This document shows, one piece after another, positions 8,420 to 18,139 of a stretch of 64,000 nt of DNA. This DNA is from Halomonas piscis (GTDB lineage: Bacteria > Pseudomonadota > Gammaproteobacteria > Pseudomonadales > Halomonadaceae), in contig NZ_CP119391.1 of NCBI RefSeq assembly GCF_031886125.1, positions 1,054,001 to 1,118,000 of the forward strand, given 5' to 3'. The position numbers and the translations under genes were made by a program. Below the pieces are notes generated by a model. That model worked only from the letters and a program-made list of their open reading frames with translations, was not told the DNA's origin and did not search any database. Positions within the stretch are counted from its first letter, which is position 1; each line of letters starts with the position of its first letter.

Positions 8420-9907
8420 ATGGCGGTACCTGATCCTCATTACTGGCACGATTTCCGATCCCGCTTGGTGATTCCCAGCGAGGCTTTTATTGATGGCCAA
8501 AACACCCCGGCCAGCGATGGCCAAACGCTGACGAATCATAACCCGGCTACCGGTGATGTTCTGGCAGATGTTGCGGCCTGCAGTAGCGAAGATGTGGATC
8601 GTGCTGTAGCCGCTGCCCGCAAGAGTTTTGATGCTGGTGAATGGTCCCTGGCCGCCCCGGCAGAGCGCAAGGCAGTACTACAGCGCCTGGCTGCCCTGAT
8701 GATGGAGCATCAGGAAGAACTGGCGCTGCTCGAGACGCTGGATACAGGCAAGCCGATTCGCGATGCGTTTGAACTTGATATTCCCGGTGCATCGGGTTGT
8801 TTTGGTTGGTACGCCGAGGCTATTGACAAGCTCTACGGCGAAGTAGCGCCTACCGATGGTAGCAATCTGGCCACGATTACCCGAGAGCCGGTAGGCGTTG
8901 TGGCAGCTGTCATCCCCTGGAACTTTCCCCTCGATATTACCGCCTGGAAGATGGCGCCGGCACTGGCCGCAGGGAATAGCGTCATCCTGAAACCAGCCGA
9001 GCAGTCGCCGCTGACAGCGCTGCGCCTGGCTCAGCTGGCCAAGGAGGCTGGCATTCCTGACGGTGTTTTCAACGTGCTGCCCGGTCATGGCCACATTACC
9101 GGGCAAGCGCTTGGCCTACACAGCAACGTTGACTGCCTGGCCTTTACCGGCTCCACAGCTACCGGCAAGCGCTTTTTGGAATATTCTGCCCAGTCGAACA
9201 TGAAGCAGGTTTGGCTGGAGTGCGGTGGCAAGAGCCCCAACCTGATCTTTGCCGATAGTGACCTGGATGAAGCCGCGAAAGTTGCGGTGCAGGGCATTTA
9301 TTTCAATCAGGGCGAAGTGTGCTCGGCTAATTCGAGGATTCTTATCCAGCGAGAGGTCAAGGATGCGTTTGTCGAACGCTTTGTCGCTGCAGCTTCCCAG
9401 CTGAAGGTAGGCGATCCGCTGGATCCCTCTACCGATATAGGCTCGCTGATTGATGACAATCACGCAGGTAAGGTACGCGGCTATATCTCGCTGGGTCTGG
9501 AGGAAGGGGCGCGGCTGGCATTGGGCGAAGCGCCGGATGGCAAGGAAAAAGGCGCCTTTGTGACGCCGACCCTGTTTGAGGGCGTGACCGCAGAAATGAC
9601 GATTGCCCGGGAGGAGATATTTGGTCCGGTGGCGGCGCTGATTGAGTTTGCCGATGAGGATGAAGCAGTAGCGATCGCCAACGACTCTATCTATGGTCTG
9701 GCTGCCTCAGTCTGGACCGAGAATCTGTCTCGGGCTCATCGAATTTCTCGCCGCCTGCAGGCCGGTACTGTATCGGTCAATACCGTAGACGCTATCGACT
9801 TCATCACGCCGTTTGGCGGCTATAAACAGTCGGGCTTTGGTCGTGATCTTTCTTTGCACGCGCTGGACAAGTTCACTCAGCTCAAGACTACCTGGGTTCG
9901 CCTATGA
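8420..9907 (+). CDS. PuuC-like NAD(P)-dependent aldehyde dehydrogenase
   Basis: A 495-residue aldehyde dehydrogenase close to PuuC, which oxidises gamma-glutamyl-gamma-aminobutyraldehyde and other aminoaldehydes. Conserved parts include PWNFPLDITAWKMAPALAAG near residue 170, the Rossmann segment FTGSTATGKRF, the general base Glu in LECGGKSPN near residue 267 and the nucleophile Cys in NQGEVCSANSR near residue 301. FGGYKQSGFGRD is near the end. The YWHDFRS start is also PuuC-like. It is the first gene after the conserved promoter region and is followed 94 bases on by an amino acid/amine permease. I infer an aminoaldehyde substrate made by the amine catabolism encoded nearby. Confidence 0.85.
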   Translation: MAVPDPHYWHDFRSRLVIPSEAFIDGQNTPASDGQTLTNHNPATGDVLADVAACSSEDVDRAVAAARKSFDAGEWSLAAPAERKAVLQRLAALMMEHQEELALLETLDTGKPIRDAFELDIPGASGCFGWYAEAIDKLYGEVAPTDGSNLATITREPVGVVAAVIPWNFPLDITAWKMAPALAAGNSVILKPAEQSPLTALRLAQLAKEAGIPDGVFNVLPGHGHITGQALGLHSNVDCLAFTGSTATGKRFLEYSAQSNMKQVWLECGGKSPNLIFADSDLDEAAKVAVQGIYFNQGEVCSANSRILIQREVKDAFVERFVAAASQLKVGDPLDPSTDIGSLIDDNHAGKVRGYISLGLEEGARLALGEAPDGKEKGAFVTPTLFEGVTAEMTIAREEIFGPVAALIEFADEDEAVAIANDSIYGLAASVWTENLSRAHRISRRLQAGTVSVNTVDAIDFITPFGGYKQSGFGRDLSLHALDKFTQLKTTWVRL

Positions 9908-9968
9908 TGCGGGCGCAATAAGACCCTGATGACACGCTCGTCTGACTCCCCTGCAGGCGAGCGGTTAA

Positions 9969-9979
9969 CCCCCCCCCCC
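9969..9979 (+). repeat. Poly-C tract (11 C)
   Basis: A run of eleven C bases lies 22 bases before the likely ATG of the permease gene, in the untranslated leader and clear of the ribosome site. Runs of this length are prone to slippage. Confidence 0.8.
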
Positions 9980-10001
9980 GACAACAATAATGAGGGTTAT
10001 T

Positions 10002-11426
10002 ATGAGTCAACAACAGACAGCTGCAGTGAAAGCGACTGCGGCAGCGAACGGTGGTGACGCTACGCAAGCTCGCGGCGCGTTAGGTATCAAATCCCTGATT
10101 GCCGTTGCCGTTGGCCTGGTTGTGTCCCAAGGCGCAATGGTGATCATGCTCCAGGGTGTGGGCATTGTCGGCGCTGCCTTCATTGTGCCACTAGCCATTG
10201 CCTGGGTGCTGGCACTATGTTACGCCGCTTCATTCTCTGAGCTGGCACTGCTGGTACCTCGAGCCGGAAGCTTGAGTGCCTATACCGAGGTGGCGCTGGG
10301 GCATTTCCCGGCTATTCTCTCAGTCTTTTCCGGCTATGTAGTAGTGGCGATGTTTGCGCTTTCGGCCGAACTATTGCTGGTCAATTACTTTCTTGGCGTG
10401 CTTTATCCGGCCGTGGAGAGTACCAATTACGTCGCCTTCGGTATTCTCGCCGTGTTTACTGTGCTCAATCTGATGGGCATTGATGTATTTGCCAAGCTGC
10501 AATATGTCCTGGCGTTTGCCATGGTGGTAGCGTTGCTGCTGCTTGGCGTAAGCGCGCTAAGCGGTGGCTTTGCACCCCATACCTATAGCGTTTCCAAGCT
10601 GGCGGAAGGCTTTAACCTCGGCGATGGTGCTCTCACGCTGATTGCGCTGGCGATCTGGGGCTATGTCGGTGCCGAGTTCGTTTGTCCGATGGTCGGTGAT
10701 GCACGTAATCCCGCGCGCAATATTCCACGCTCCATGTACATTGGCTTAACTACCATTTTTGTAGTTTTTGCCATCTATTGCCTGGGAGCGCTCTTCTATG
10801 TGCCGCGTGACATCCTGACTTCTGCCGAGCTGCCGCACCTGGAATACGCCAGTGCAACCTTTGGCGGATCAGGCACCTTTCTGCTAGCGGTGGCAGCAGT
10901 AACTGCGACTTGCAGTACCGTCAATACTTCCTTGGCAGCGGTGCCACGCATGCTGCAGGGGATGGCGGATCAGGGTCAGGCCTTTCCCATGCTTGGTTGG
11001 CTGACCCGCACCAGTCGGGTGCCGTGGGTAGCCGTATTGTTTATTGCCGGTGTCACCGGGTTGCCGCTGCTGGTATGGGGTAATGATGCAAGCACCGTGG
11101 GCCTGCTGCTGACATCAGCCGCTATCTCCTGGCTTTTGGCCTACATTATCGCGCACATGAACGTGATTGCACTGCGCATCCGCTACCCGAATGTCAAGCG
11201 TCCGTATCGCGCACCTTTCTATCCCTTGCCACAGCTCCTGGGCATTGTCGGCATGGTTTACGCCATCGTCTATGCCTCACCGGCTCCGGAACTGACGGTA
11301 AAGATCTTCACCAACGCCGGTGTAGTGCTGGGCATCGTCAGTTTGATTGCCGTGGTCTGGATCAAGCTGGTGATGAAAAAGCCGCTATTTAAACCTGAAC
11401 CCCTGGATGAAATTGCCAGGCTCTAA
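10002..11426 (+). CDS. APC superfamily amino acid/polyamine permease
   Basis: An inner-membrane permease of about 474 residues with some 12 hydrophobic helices and the APC glycine-rich first helix (GIKSLIAVAVGLVVSQGAMV). It also has ALCYAASFSELALLVPRAGS in helix 2 and AIWGYVGAEFVCPMVGDARN near residue 225. I prefer the second ATG at 10002 (MSQQQ), with GAGGG just before it, over the ATG at 9990. It probably imports the amine or amino acid handled by the adjacent aldehyde dehydrogenase and amidohydrolase. The amidohydrolase gene follows after 37 bases, so the three are likely cotranscribed. Confidence 0.85.
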   Translation: MSQQQTAAVKATAAANGGDATQARGALGIKSLIAVAVGLVVSQGAMVIMLQGVGIVGAAFIVPLAIAWVLALCYAASFSELALLVPRAGSLSAYTEVALGHFPAILSVFSGYVVVAMFALSAELLLVNYFLGVLYPAVESTNYVAFGILAVFTVLNLMGIDVFAKLQYVLAFAMVVALLLLGVSALSGGFAPHTYSVSKLAEGFNLGDGALTLIALAIWGYVGAEFVCPMVGDARNPARNIPRSMYIGLTTIFVVFAIYCLGALFYVPRDILTSAELPHLEYASATFGGSGTFLLAVAAVTATCSTVNTSLAAVPRMLQGMADQGQAFPMLGWLTRTSRVPWVAVLFIAGVTGLPLLVWGNDASTVGLLLTSAAISWLLAYIIAHMNVIALRIRYPNVKRPYRAPFYPLPQLLGIVGMVYAIVYASPAPELTVKIFTNAGVVLGIVSLIAVVWIKLVMKKPLFKPEPLDEIARL

Positions 11427-11463
11427 CAATAATCTTTACAGGTAAGCAAAGAGAGAAGAGTCC

Positions 11464-12564
11464 ATGAATACAGGTATCGTCTTACAAGAAGACTACTTTT
11501 GGTATGACAGTCTGGGTCAGCCGTTTCCGCCTTTTAAGGCAGAGCCGGGAGCTAACTACGACAGCCCAGAGGTCAAGAAGCGGTTTTATAATCTGCTGAG
11601 ACAATGCAAAATTGTTGACTCACTGGAAAATTTATTCCCTAGCGAAATAAACGACGAAGATATTTTGCGTGTTCATTCCGCAAGGTATCTTGAAATGCTG
11701 AAACAGGAAAATGAAAAGAAAAGTGCCTATGCAGGTCCTGGCGCTGTTTTTGCCGGCGGGGATTTTTCCATAGCTCGACTATCTTCAGGTGGAACGGTTG
11801 AAGCGGTTAAAAACGTATTGGAAAATCGAGTTAGCAACGCATTTGCACTAGTGCGTCCCCCAGGGCATCATGCAGAAACCGATCGTGGAGCTGGTTTTTG
11901 CGTTTTGAATAATGTTGCTATTGCTGCTAGATATGCGCAGGCCGTTAGCGGTATTGATAAAGTAGCTATTATTGACTGGGATGTTCATCATGGAAACGGT
12001 GCCCAGGAAATTTTCTGGGAGGATGCGAGCGTACTGACTATTTCGCTCCATCAGGATTATTATTTCTTAGAGGAGAATGTTGGTACTTCAGAGTATAGCG
12101 GTGAAGGTAAAGGGAGCGGATATAATATTAATGTGCCGTTGCCACCCGGTTCGGGAAACGGCGTGTACTCTGCCGCAATAGAACAGGTAGTTGAGCCGGC
12201 TGTCAGGAATTTTGAGCCAGATTTGATTATTGTCGCTTCGGGGCTTGATGCAGGCTGCTATGACCCGCTAGGGAGAATGGCGCTGACGCCGTCGGGCTTT
12301 AAATCTATGACAGAAAAAGTCAGGCAGCTTGCCGAGGAAGTTTGCAATGGAAGGCTTGTTTTATCTCAAGAAGGTGGATATGACGCAGCTTCAACTCCTT
12401 ATATGGGGCTTGCCGTAGTCGAAGGGTTATCCGGTATGGATATGCAGATAAGTACGCCTTTTGAGCTATTTGGCACTACAATGAGATATACGAATGACGT
12501 GTTTGAGCATCACCAGGCGGTGCTGAATGAGGCTGCGAAGAAAGCCAAGAAAATAAAAGCATAG
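11464..12564 (+). CDS. Class II HDAC-like deacetylase / acetylpolyamine amidohydrolase family
   Basis: A zinc amidohydrolase of 366 residues resembling bacterial HDAH and acetylpolyamine amidohydrolases. These remove acetyl groups from small acetylated amines. The charge-relay and zinc residues are visible: RPPGHHAETDRGAGFC near residue 135, the D-x-H pair in DWDVHHGNGAQ near residue 175, SGLDAGCYDPLG with the third zinc Asp near residue 260, and QEGGYD near residue 304. A ribosome site AGAGAAGAG precedes the ATG. Base composition is clearly poorer in GC (about 45% in two lines I counted) than most of the window, which suggests later acquisition. The acetylated substrate is not identified. 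Confidence 0.85.
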   Translation: MNTGIVLQEDYFWYDSLGQPFPPFKAEPGANYDSPEVKKRFYNLLRQCKIVDSLENLFPSEINDEDILRVHSARYLEMLKQENEKKSAYAGPGAVFAGGDFSIARLSSGGTVEAVKNVLENRVSNAFALVRPPGHHAETDRGAGFCVLNNVAIAARYAQAVSGIDKVAIIDWDVHHGNGAQEIFWEDASVLTISLHQDYYFLEENVGTSEYSGEGKGSGYNINVPLPPGSGNGVYSAAIEQVVEPAVRNFEPDLIIVASGLDAGCYDPLGRMALTPSGFKSMTEKVRQLAEEVCNGRLVLSQEGGYDAASTPYMGLAVVEGLSGMDMQISTPFELFGTTMRYTNDVFEHHQAVLNEAAKKAKKIKA

Positions 12565-12635
12565 CTATTGATAGAAAAGATGCATGAGGCAGACTCCAAG
12601 TTACCTTCGAATAATGCTAAATAAGGAAGTATGCC

Positions 12636-14111
12636 ATGGGTGTAGAATCAGGTGAATGTTTAAAAAAGGAATCGCCTGAAGGAGTATTTGGCGCAGCACG
12701 CGGGCATCCTAAAGGACTCCTTACTCTTGCAAGCGTTGAGCTATGGGAAAGGTTGAGTTTCTATGGCTTACAGGTAATTCTTGCTTATTATCTTTATTAT
12801 GCGGTAAACGATGGTGGCTTAGGCCTTCCTCAGGAACAAGCCTTGGCCATCACCGGAGCTTATGGGGGTTGCGTATACCTTATGCAGCCCGTTGGAGCCT
12901 GGCTTGCCGACCGGGTTTTCCCCGTTCGCCTAGTGGTGCTCGTTAGTGGCTGTTTGATCATGGCTGGACATATAACTATCGCATTAGCACCCGGACTTCA
13001 AGGTTTGCTTATGGGGCTAGGGCTGATTGCCTTGGGTACTGGCGGGCTTTTTCCTAATGTAATTGCAATGGTAGGCAAGCTATATAAAGATAAGCCAGTT
13101 AGGCGTGACAGTGGCTTTTCACTTTTTTACACAGGAATAATGTTTGGAGCGCTGGCTGGGCCTTTTATAACAGGCTATTTGCATAGCCATTTTGGATTCC
13201 ACTATGCCTTTACCGCTGCTGCTGTAGGGATGGCTATCGGTCTCATTATCTATGTCGCTAGATGGAGCACGTTACCTGAGGATGCAAAGAGAGTACCAAG
13301 GCCACTTGGTCGTAAAGATAAGATAAAGGCCCTGGCGCCAGTTTTCACTATAGCAGCTGCGGCTTTTTTTGCAGGAATAGGAGGCTGGATCACGTTAGAT
13401 AATGTGGATCTTGTCGTTCTTTTAGCTATTGGTTTGGTGACATTTGCCTATTTTTCGGTCATGATAGCATCAAGCTCAGTAGATAAATCAGAGCGCCGAA
13501 AGATTTATTCTTTCATACCTGTTTATATTGCTGCCATTATATTCTGGACAATGGTTCTTCAGTTATTTACAACATTTGCTGTATATGCTGATACACGAGT
13601 TGATTTGAGAATTGGATTTTGGGAAATACCACCGGCCTATATCAGCGTTTTCCAAGTGATTGCTGGAATCATTGCAGGACCATTTATCGCCGCTGCCTGG
13701 CAGAAAATGGGGGAGCGTCAGCCAAGCACAGCTAGCAAAATGGCAATTGGCTTGGTGGTGATGGCGGCTGCATACGCCACTTTCGCATTGCTGCCGCTTT
13801 TGCACGAAGGCTATATTGGTCTCGTCCCGGTTATTATGGGCATGGTGATTTTTGGTATAGCAGAGGTCACCTTTGCACCTTTAATTTTCTCAGCATCGTC
13901 GCAGTTAGCGCCTCGTGCCTTTTATTCTCAGATGGTTTCATTGTCAGGGCTGGTTATTGGCGCAGGAGCTAGCCTTTCGGGGTTTGTGGGAAAGTTATAT
14001 AATGCTTCTTACGAATCAGTATTCTTTAGTGTCATTGCAGCATGCGTGTTAGGAGCTGCTCTGATGCTTTTTCTACTGAGATCATGGCTGCAGCGATGTG
14101 GCTTGGGATAA
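12636..14111 (+). CDS. POT/PTR family proton-coupled oligopeptide transporter
   Basis: An inner-membrane proton symporter of 491 residues with 12-14 hydrophobic segments. The first helix carries the family ExxER motif as ELWERLSFYGLQ near residue 38, and GTGGLFPNVIAMVG fits the family signature near residue 142. AAGGAAG lies before the ATG. Members carry di- and tripeptides, nitrate or amino acid derivatives. Here an acetylated or peptide-like compound for the adjacent deacetylase is a guess. Like that gene, it is AT-richer than its surroundings, so the two may have arrived together. Confidence 0.85.
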   Translation: MGVESGECLKKESPEGVFGAARGHPKGLLTLASVELWERLSFYGLQVILAYYLYYAVNDGGLGLPQEQALAITGAYGGCVYLMQPVGAWLADRVFPVRLVVLVSGCLIMAGHITIALAPGLQGLLMGLGLIALGTGGLFPNVIAMVGKLYKDKPVRRDSGFSLFYTGIMFGALAGPFITGYLHSHFGFHYAFTAAAVGMAIGLIIYVARWSTLPEDAKRVPRPLGRKDKIKALAPVFTIAAAAFFAGIGGWITLDNVDLVVLLAIGLVTFAYFSVMIASSSVDKSERRKIYSFIPVYIAAIIFWTMVLQLFTTFAVYADTRVDLRIGFWEIPPAYISVFQVIAGIIAGPFIAAAWQKMGERQPSTASKMAIGLVVMAAAYATFALLPLLHEGYIGLVPVIMGMVIFGIAEVTFAPLIFSASSQLAPRAFYSQMVSLSGLVIGAGASLSGFVGKLYNASYESVFFSVIAACVLGAALMLFLLRSWLQRCGLG

Positions 14112-14185
14112 TGGTAAAGTTGCCCTGACCAATATGATGATGGGTAGCTACTGATATTAAGATCGTAAAATGAGAGGACTAAGCA

Positions 14186-16255
14186 ATGCGCGACTCACGC
14201 TATGACATACTCTTTGAGCCGACCAAAATTGGCCCTTTGACTGCCAAGAACCGGTTCTATCAAGTTCCGCACTGTAACGGCGGCGGTTATCGTGACCCAT
14301 CGGCAGCGGCTGAAATGCGCAAGATAAAGTCCGAAGGTGGTTGGGGTGTTATTTTCACAGAGCAGTGCGAGATGCACCATACATCAGAGATAACGCCGTT
14401 TATCGAGCTAAGGCTATGGGATGACAACGACATTCCGCAGCTGAGGAAGATGTCTGACCGGATGAAGGAGCACGGGGCCCTGGCGGGTATCCAGCTGGCC
14501 TATTCCGGTATCAACGGGCCGAACCTCTATACGAAAGAGGTTCCCATGGCGCCATCAGCGCTGCCGATTCGTACTTTTACCAACGATCCGGTTCAGGCGA
14601 GGGCTTTGAGTAAGCGCGATATCCGCGATCTGCGCCGCTGGTTTGTTAACGCTGCCAAGCGTTCAAAAGAGGCAGGGTTCGACCTCATTAACCTTTACGG
14701 TGCCCATGGCTTCGGTATTTTCCAGCATTTTCTGAGCAGAGCTACCAACCAGCGTACGGATGAATACGGTGGCAGCCTGGAAAATCGGGCACGGTTTTCT
14801 CAGGAAGTCATCGCCGATATCCGTGACGCGGTGGGTGACACCATGGCAATTGCCCTGCGCGTAAGCCTTGACGAAACGATCGGAGAATTGGGTTTTTCCA
14901 ACGCCGAGCTGCGGGACTATGTCGAAATGAACAAGGACCTGCCGGATCTCTGGGATTTGGCACAGGGTACTTGGGAAGATTGTTCAGGGCCGTCGCGCTT
15001 CAAGGCGGAAGGTGCCCAGCAGGAGCTGGTGCGCGGCATTCATGAGCTGACTGACAAGCCTATTGTTGGCGTGGGCCGTTTTACCAGTCCCGACGTTATG
15101 GCCAAACAGGTGCGCTCAGGTGTGCTTGATTTCATTGGCTGCGCACGCCCGTCAATTGCTGATCCATTCATGCCGAAGAAGATCGAAGAAGGGCGAATTG
15201 AGGATATTCGCGAATGTATCGGCTGCAATATCTGCATTACCGGCGACATGACCATGTCGATTAGCCGCTGCACCCAGAATCCCACTTTCATGGAGGAGTG
15301 GCGTAAAGGATGGCACCCCGAAAAGATGAATCCCAAAGGCGATAGTGACAACGTGCTGGTGGTTGGTTCTGGGCCGGCTGGCCTGGAGGCAGCTTGGGCA
15401 CTGTGCCGCCGTGGCTACCAGGTGGCCGTAGCCGAGTCCCGTACGGAAATCGGTGGTCGCGTGACGCGGGAGTCTAAACTTCCCGGACTCAGTGAATGGG
15501 GGCGGGTAGTCGACTATCGCCAGTATCAGCTTTCACAGCGTTCTGATGTTGATATCTTCCTGGATAGCAAGCTGAGCGCGGACGATATCATGGAATTTGG
15601 CTTCGAGAACGTAGCTATAGCTACCGGTGCTACCTGGCGCCGCGACGGTGTAGCGCGTCAGCATGTAGTACCTCTGCCCATGTCTTCAGATGCCAGGATA
15701 TATACGCCGGACGACCTAATGGATGGAAATATACCTGAAGGTAAGGTGATTGTTTTTGACGATGACCACTACTATATGGGCGGCGTAATGGCGGAGCTGC
15801 TGGCGAAAAACGGCGCCGATGTCACGTTGATTACGCCGGCGGCCTATGTGTCCGACTGGACACGCAACACGCTGGAACAGGTCGCGATTCATCCCCGTCT
15901 GGTAGAAGCCGGTGTAGATATCGTGCTTAACCGAGGCATTACGGAAATTGCAGCCGACCACGTTGTCAGCAACTGTGTTTATACTCAGTATACTCAGAAA
16001 TTTGACGCTGACTCTGTGGTGATGGTCGCCGGCCTCAAGGAAAACAATGAACTGTACGAAGCCTTGTTGGAGCGTGAAGACGAGTGGGAAGACGCGGGCA
16101 TCAAGTCGGTAAAGCTTATCGGTGACGCCAATGCGCCGGGGCCGATTGCCTGGGCAACCTATGCCGGGCATCGCTATGCTCGCGAGTTGGACAGCGAGGA
16201 TATCGGTGACGAGCTCCCCTTCCGCCGTGAAATCACCGCAGTCGCTGTGGACTAG
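14186..16255 (+). CDS. dgcA: DgcA-like flavoprotein of the trimethylamine/dimethylamine dehydrogenase family (N-methyl amine demethylase)
   Basis: A 689-residue flavin, Fe-S oxidoreductase. The N-terminal TIM barrel keeps the cysteine that binds FMN in trimethylamine dehydrogenase (RFYQVPHC, Cys about 29). A 4Fe-4S site follows (CIGCNIC, then a fourth Cys in ISRCTQN), then WRKGWHPEKM and a Rossmann fold VVGSGPAGLEAAWAL near residue 390. The residue matching Tyr60 of trimethylamine dehydrogenase is Gln (TEQCE), and that matching Trp355 is Asp (ITGDMTMS). This is unlike trimethylamine dehydrogenase and nearer to secondary-amine enzymes such as dimethylglycine or N-methylproline demethylases. 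EtfBA downstream is the likely electron acceptor. The exact substrate is unknown. Confidence 0.8.
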   Translation: MRDSRYDILFEPTKIGPLTAKNRFYQVPHCNGGGYRDPSAAAEMRKIKSEGGWGVIFTEQCEMHHTSEITPFIELRLWDDNDIPQLRKMSDRMKEHGALAGIQLAYSGINGPNLYTKEVPMAPSALPIRTFTNDPVQARALSKRDIRDLRRWFVNAAKRSKEAGFDLINLYGAHGFGIFQHFLSRATNQRTDEYGGSLENRARFSQEVIADIRDAVGDTMAIALRVSLDETIGELGFSNAELRDYVEMNKDLPDLWDLAQGTWEDCSGPSRFKAEGAQQELVRGIHELTDKPIVGVGRFTSPDVMAKQVRSGVLDFIGCARPSIADPFMPKKIEEGRIEDIRECIGCNICITGDMTMSISRCTQNPTFMEEWRKGWHPEKMNPKGDSDNVLVVGSGPAGLEAAWALCRRGYQVAVAESRTEIGGRVTRESKLPGLSEWGRVVDYRQYQLSQRSDVDIFLDSKLSADDIMEFGFENVAIATGATWRRDGVARQHVVPLPMSSDARIYTPDDLMDGNIPEGKVIVFDDDHYYMGGVMAELLAKNGADVTLITPAAYVSDWTRNTLEQVAIHPRLVEAGVDIVLNRGITEIAADHVVSNCVYTQYTQKFDADSVVMVAGLKENNELYEALLEREDEWEDAGIKSVKLIGDANAPGPIAWATYAGHRYARELDSEDIGDELPFRREITAVAVD

Positions 16256-16289
16256 GAAGCTTAAATATAAGCTAGCGTTTATTTTAAAG

Positions 16290-16310
16290 GCCCGCCAGGT
16301 TAGGGCGGGC
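16290..16310 (+). terminator. Hairpin after dgcA-like gene, possible terminator
   Basis: GCCCGCC and GGCGGGC form a 7-bp stem around a 7-base loop, 35 bases after the stop. No T run follows on the + strand, so it may attenuate or stabilise the mRNA rather than end it. Confidence 0.45.
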
Positions 16311-16434
16311 ATATCTGAAGTGGAAAGTATACTAACAGCGCTATTGCACGTTGGGAGAAATATCAACTTTTGCTTCTATTCAACCGTCTCTACTTATACG
16401 TACTTTATCACTGGTTCTGATTGGGAATGCATCT

Positions 16435-17187
16435 ATGAAAGTACTCGTCGCTGTCAAACGCGTCATTGATTACAACGTCAAGATCCGCGTCAAGCCGGAT
16501 AACTCCGACGTTGACCTAACCAACGTCAAGATGGCCATGAATCCCTTCTGCGAGATCGCCGTGGAAGAGGCGGTACGCCTGAAAGAGAAGGGGGTGGCTA
16601 CCGAGGTGGTCGCCGTTACTGTTGGGCCTAAAGCGGCTCAGGAACAGCTGCGAACGTCATTGGCACTGGGTGCGGATCGGGGTATCCATGTACAAACCGA
16701 TGAGCGCGTTGAATCATTGGGCGCTGCCAAGGCGCTGGCCAAGCTGGTTGAGGAAGAGCAGCCGGAGCTGATCATTCTTGGGAAGCAGGCCATCGATACC
16801 GATAACAACCAGACGGGGCAGATGTTGGCGGCGCTGACCGGACGCCCTCAGGGCACCTTTGCGTCCGAGATTACCGTGGAAGACGGCAAGCTGCAGGTGA
16901 CCCGCGAAATCGACGGCGGCCTGCAGACGCTTGAGCTGGTTTTGCCCGCGGTGGTGACCGCCGATCTGCGTTTGAATGAGCCGCGCTATGCCAAGCTGCC
17001 GGATGTCATGAAAGCCAAGAAGAAACCGCTGGACGTCAAAACCCCGGAAGAGCTGGGCCTCGACGTGGCCAGCAAGTTGGCTCTGATCAAGGTTGAACCA
17101 CCGGCCGAACGTGAAGGTGGCATAAAGGTGGGCTCAGTTGATGAGCTTGTGGACAAACTCCAGAACGAAGCCAAGGTGATTTCATGA
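16435..17187 (+). CDS. etfB: Electron transfer flavoprotein beta subunit
   Basis: The 250-residue small subunit of ETF, which carries AMP and partners EtfA to take electrons from flavin dehydrogenases. Clear hallmarks are [15 protein letters not shown] at the N-terminus, [17 protein letters not shown] near residue 40, and [22 protein letters not shown] near residue 120. I start at the ATG at 16435, which matches the family N-terminus, not the longer frame. The etfA start overlaps its stop by four bases. Position behind the DgcA-like gene suggests this ETF serves N-demethylation. It may be a second ETF of the cell beside a fatty-acid one. Confidence 0.93.
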   Translation: MKVLVAVKRVIDYNVKIRVKPDNSDVDLTNVKMAMNPFCEIAVEEAVRLKEKGVATEVVAVTVGPKAAQEQLRTSLALGADRGIHVQTDERVESLGAAKALAKLVEEEQPELIILGKQAIDTDNNQTGQMLAALTGRPQGTFASEITVEDGKLQVTREIDGGLQTLELVLPAVVTADLRLNEPRYAKLPDVMKAKKKPLDVKTPEELGLDVASKLALIKVEPPAEREGGIKVGSVDELVDKLQNEAKVIS

Positions 17188-18110
17188 GTATTCTGGTTTT
17201 GGCAGAGCATCAGGACGGTGAGCTGGACAGTGTGACTGCCCATGTCGTTGCTGCCGCCCAGGCGATCGGCGGCAATATTGATCTGCTGGTAGCCGGCGAC
17301 AACGTTGACGCCGTGGCGGAGGCGGCCGCCAAACTCGACGGTGTGACCAAGGTGCGCGTGGCCGATAGTAACGTTTTTGCCCACCAGCTGGCCGAGCCGC
17401 TAAGCGAACTGCTGGCCATGCTGGCCGATGACTATAGCCACGTATTGGCGGCGGCTTCGACGAATGGCAAAAATGCGCTGCCTCGGGTTGCCGCTTTGAA
17501 AGACGTAGCGCAGATATCTGATATCATTGCCGTGGAATCCGCCGATACCTTCAGGCGACCGATCTATGCAGGTAACGCCATCGCCACCGTGCAGAGCAGC
17601 GATGCCCTAAAGGTTATCACGGTGCGTGCTACCGGCTTTGACCCGGTGGCCGCAGGTGGCAACGCAAGTATCGAGGCAGTCGAACAGAGCATCGAGAATC
17701 GCATATCGGCTTTCGTCAAGGAGTCCTTGGCTGAGAGCGATCGTCCCGAGTTGGGTGCCGCGCGAGCGGTCGTTTCCGGCGGTCGCGGTATGGGAAGTGC
17801 CGACAACTTCAAGCTGCTTAACGGCATCGCCGACAAGCTAGGTGCCGCGATTGGCGCTTCCCGAGCCGCGGTGGACTCCGGCTTTGTGCCCAACGACATG
17901 CAGGTAGGGCAAACCGGCAAGATCGTTGCCCCCGATCTGTATGTCGCGGTGGGGATTTCCGGCGCCATTCAGCATCTGGCGGGGATGAAAGACGCGAAAG
18001 TGATTGTGGCAATCAACAACGATGAGGACGCGCCGATTTTCCAGGTAGCGGATTATGGCCTGGTGGCAGATCTGTTTGAGGCCGTACCGGAGCTTGAGCA
18101 AAAACTATAA
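17184..18110 (+). CDS. etfA: Electron transfer flavoprotein alpha subunit
   Basis: The 308-residue FAD-binding subunit of ETF. The C-terminal FAD domain shows [15 protein letters not shown] near residue 197, [20 protein letters not shown] near residue 225, and [17 protein letters not shown] near residue 262. These match the residues that hold FAD in ETF. It is translated from an ATGA overlap with etfB. A strong hairpin follows before the ETF-QO gene, which may tune expression between the two. Confidence 0.95.
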   Translation: MSILVLAEHQDGELDSVTAHVVAAAQAIGGNIDLLVAGDNVDAVAEAAAKLDGVTKVRVADSNVFAHQLAEPLSELLAMLADDYSHVLAAASTNGKNALPRVAALKDVAQISDIIAVESADTFRRPIYAGNAIATVQSSDALKVITVRATGFDPVAAGGNASIEAVEQSIENRISAFVKESLAESDRPELGAARAVVSGGRGMGSADNFKLLNGIADKLGAAIGASRAAVDSGFVPNDMQVGQTGKIVAPDLYVAVGISGAIQHLAGMKDAKVIVAINNDEDAPIFQVADYGLVADLFEAVPELEQKL

Positions 18111-18139
18111 TCGCCCCTCGCCTTGTCACTTTTCTGATT

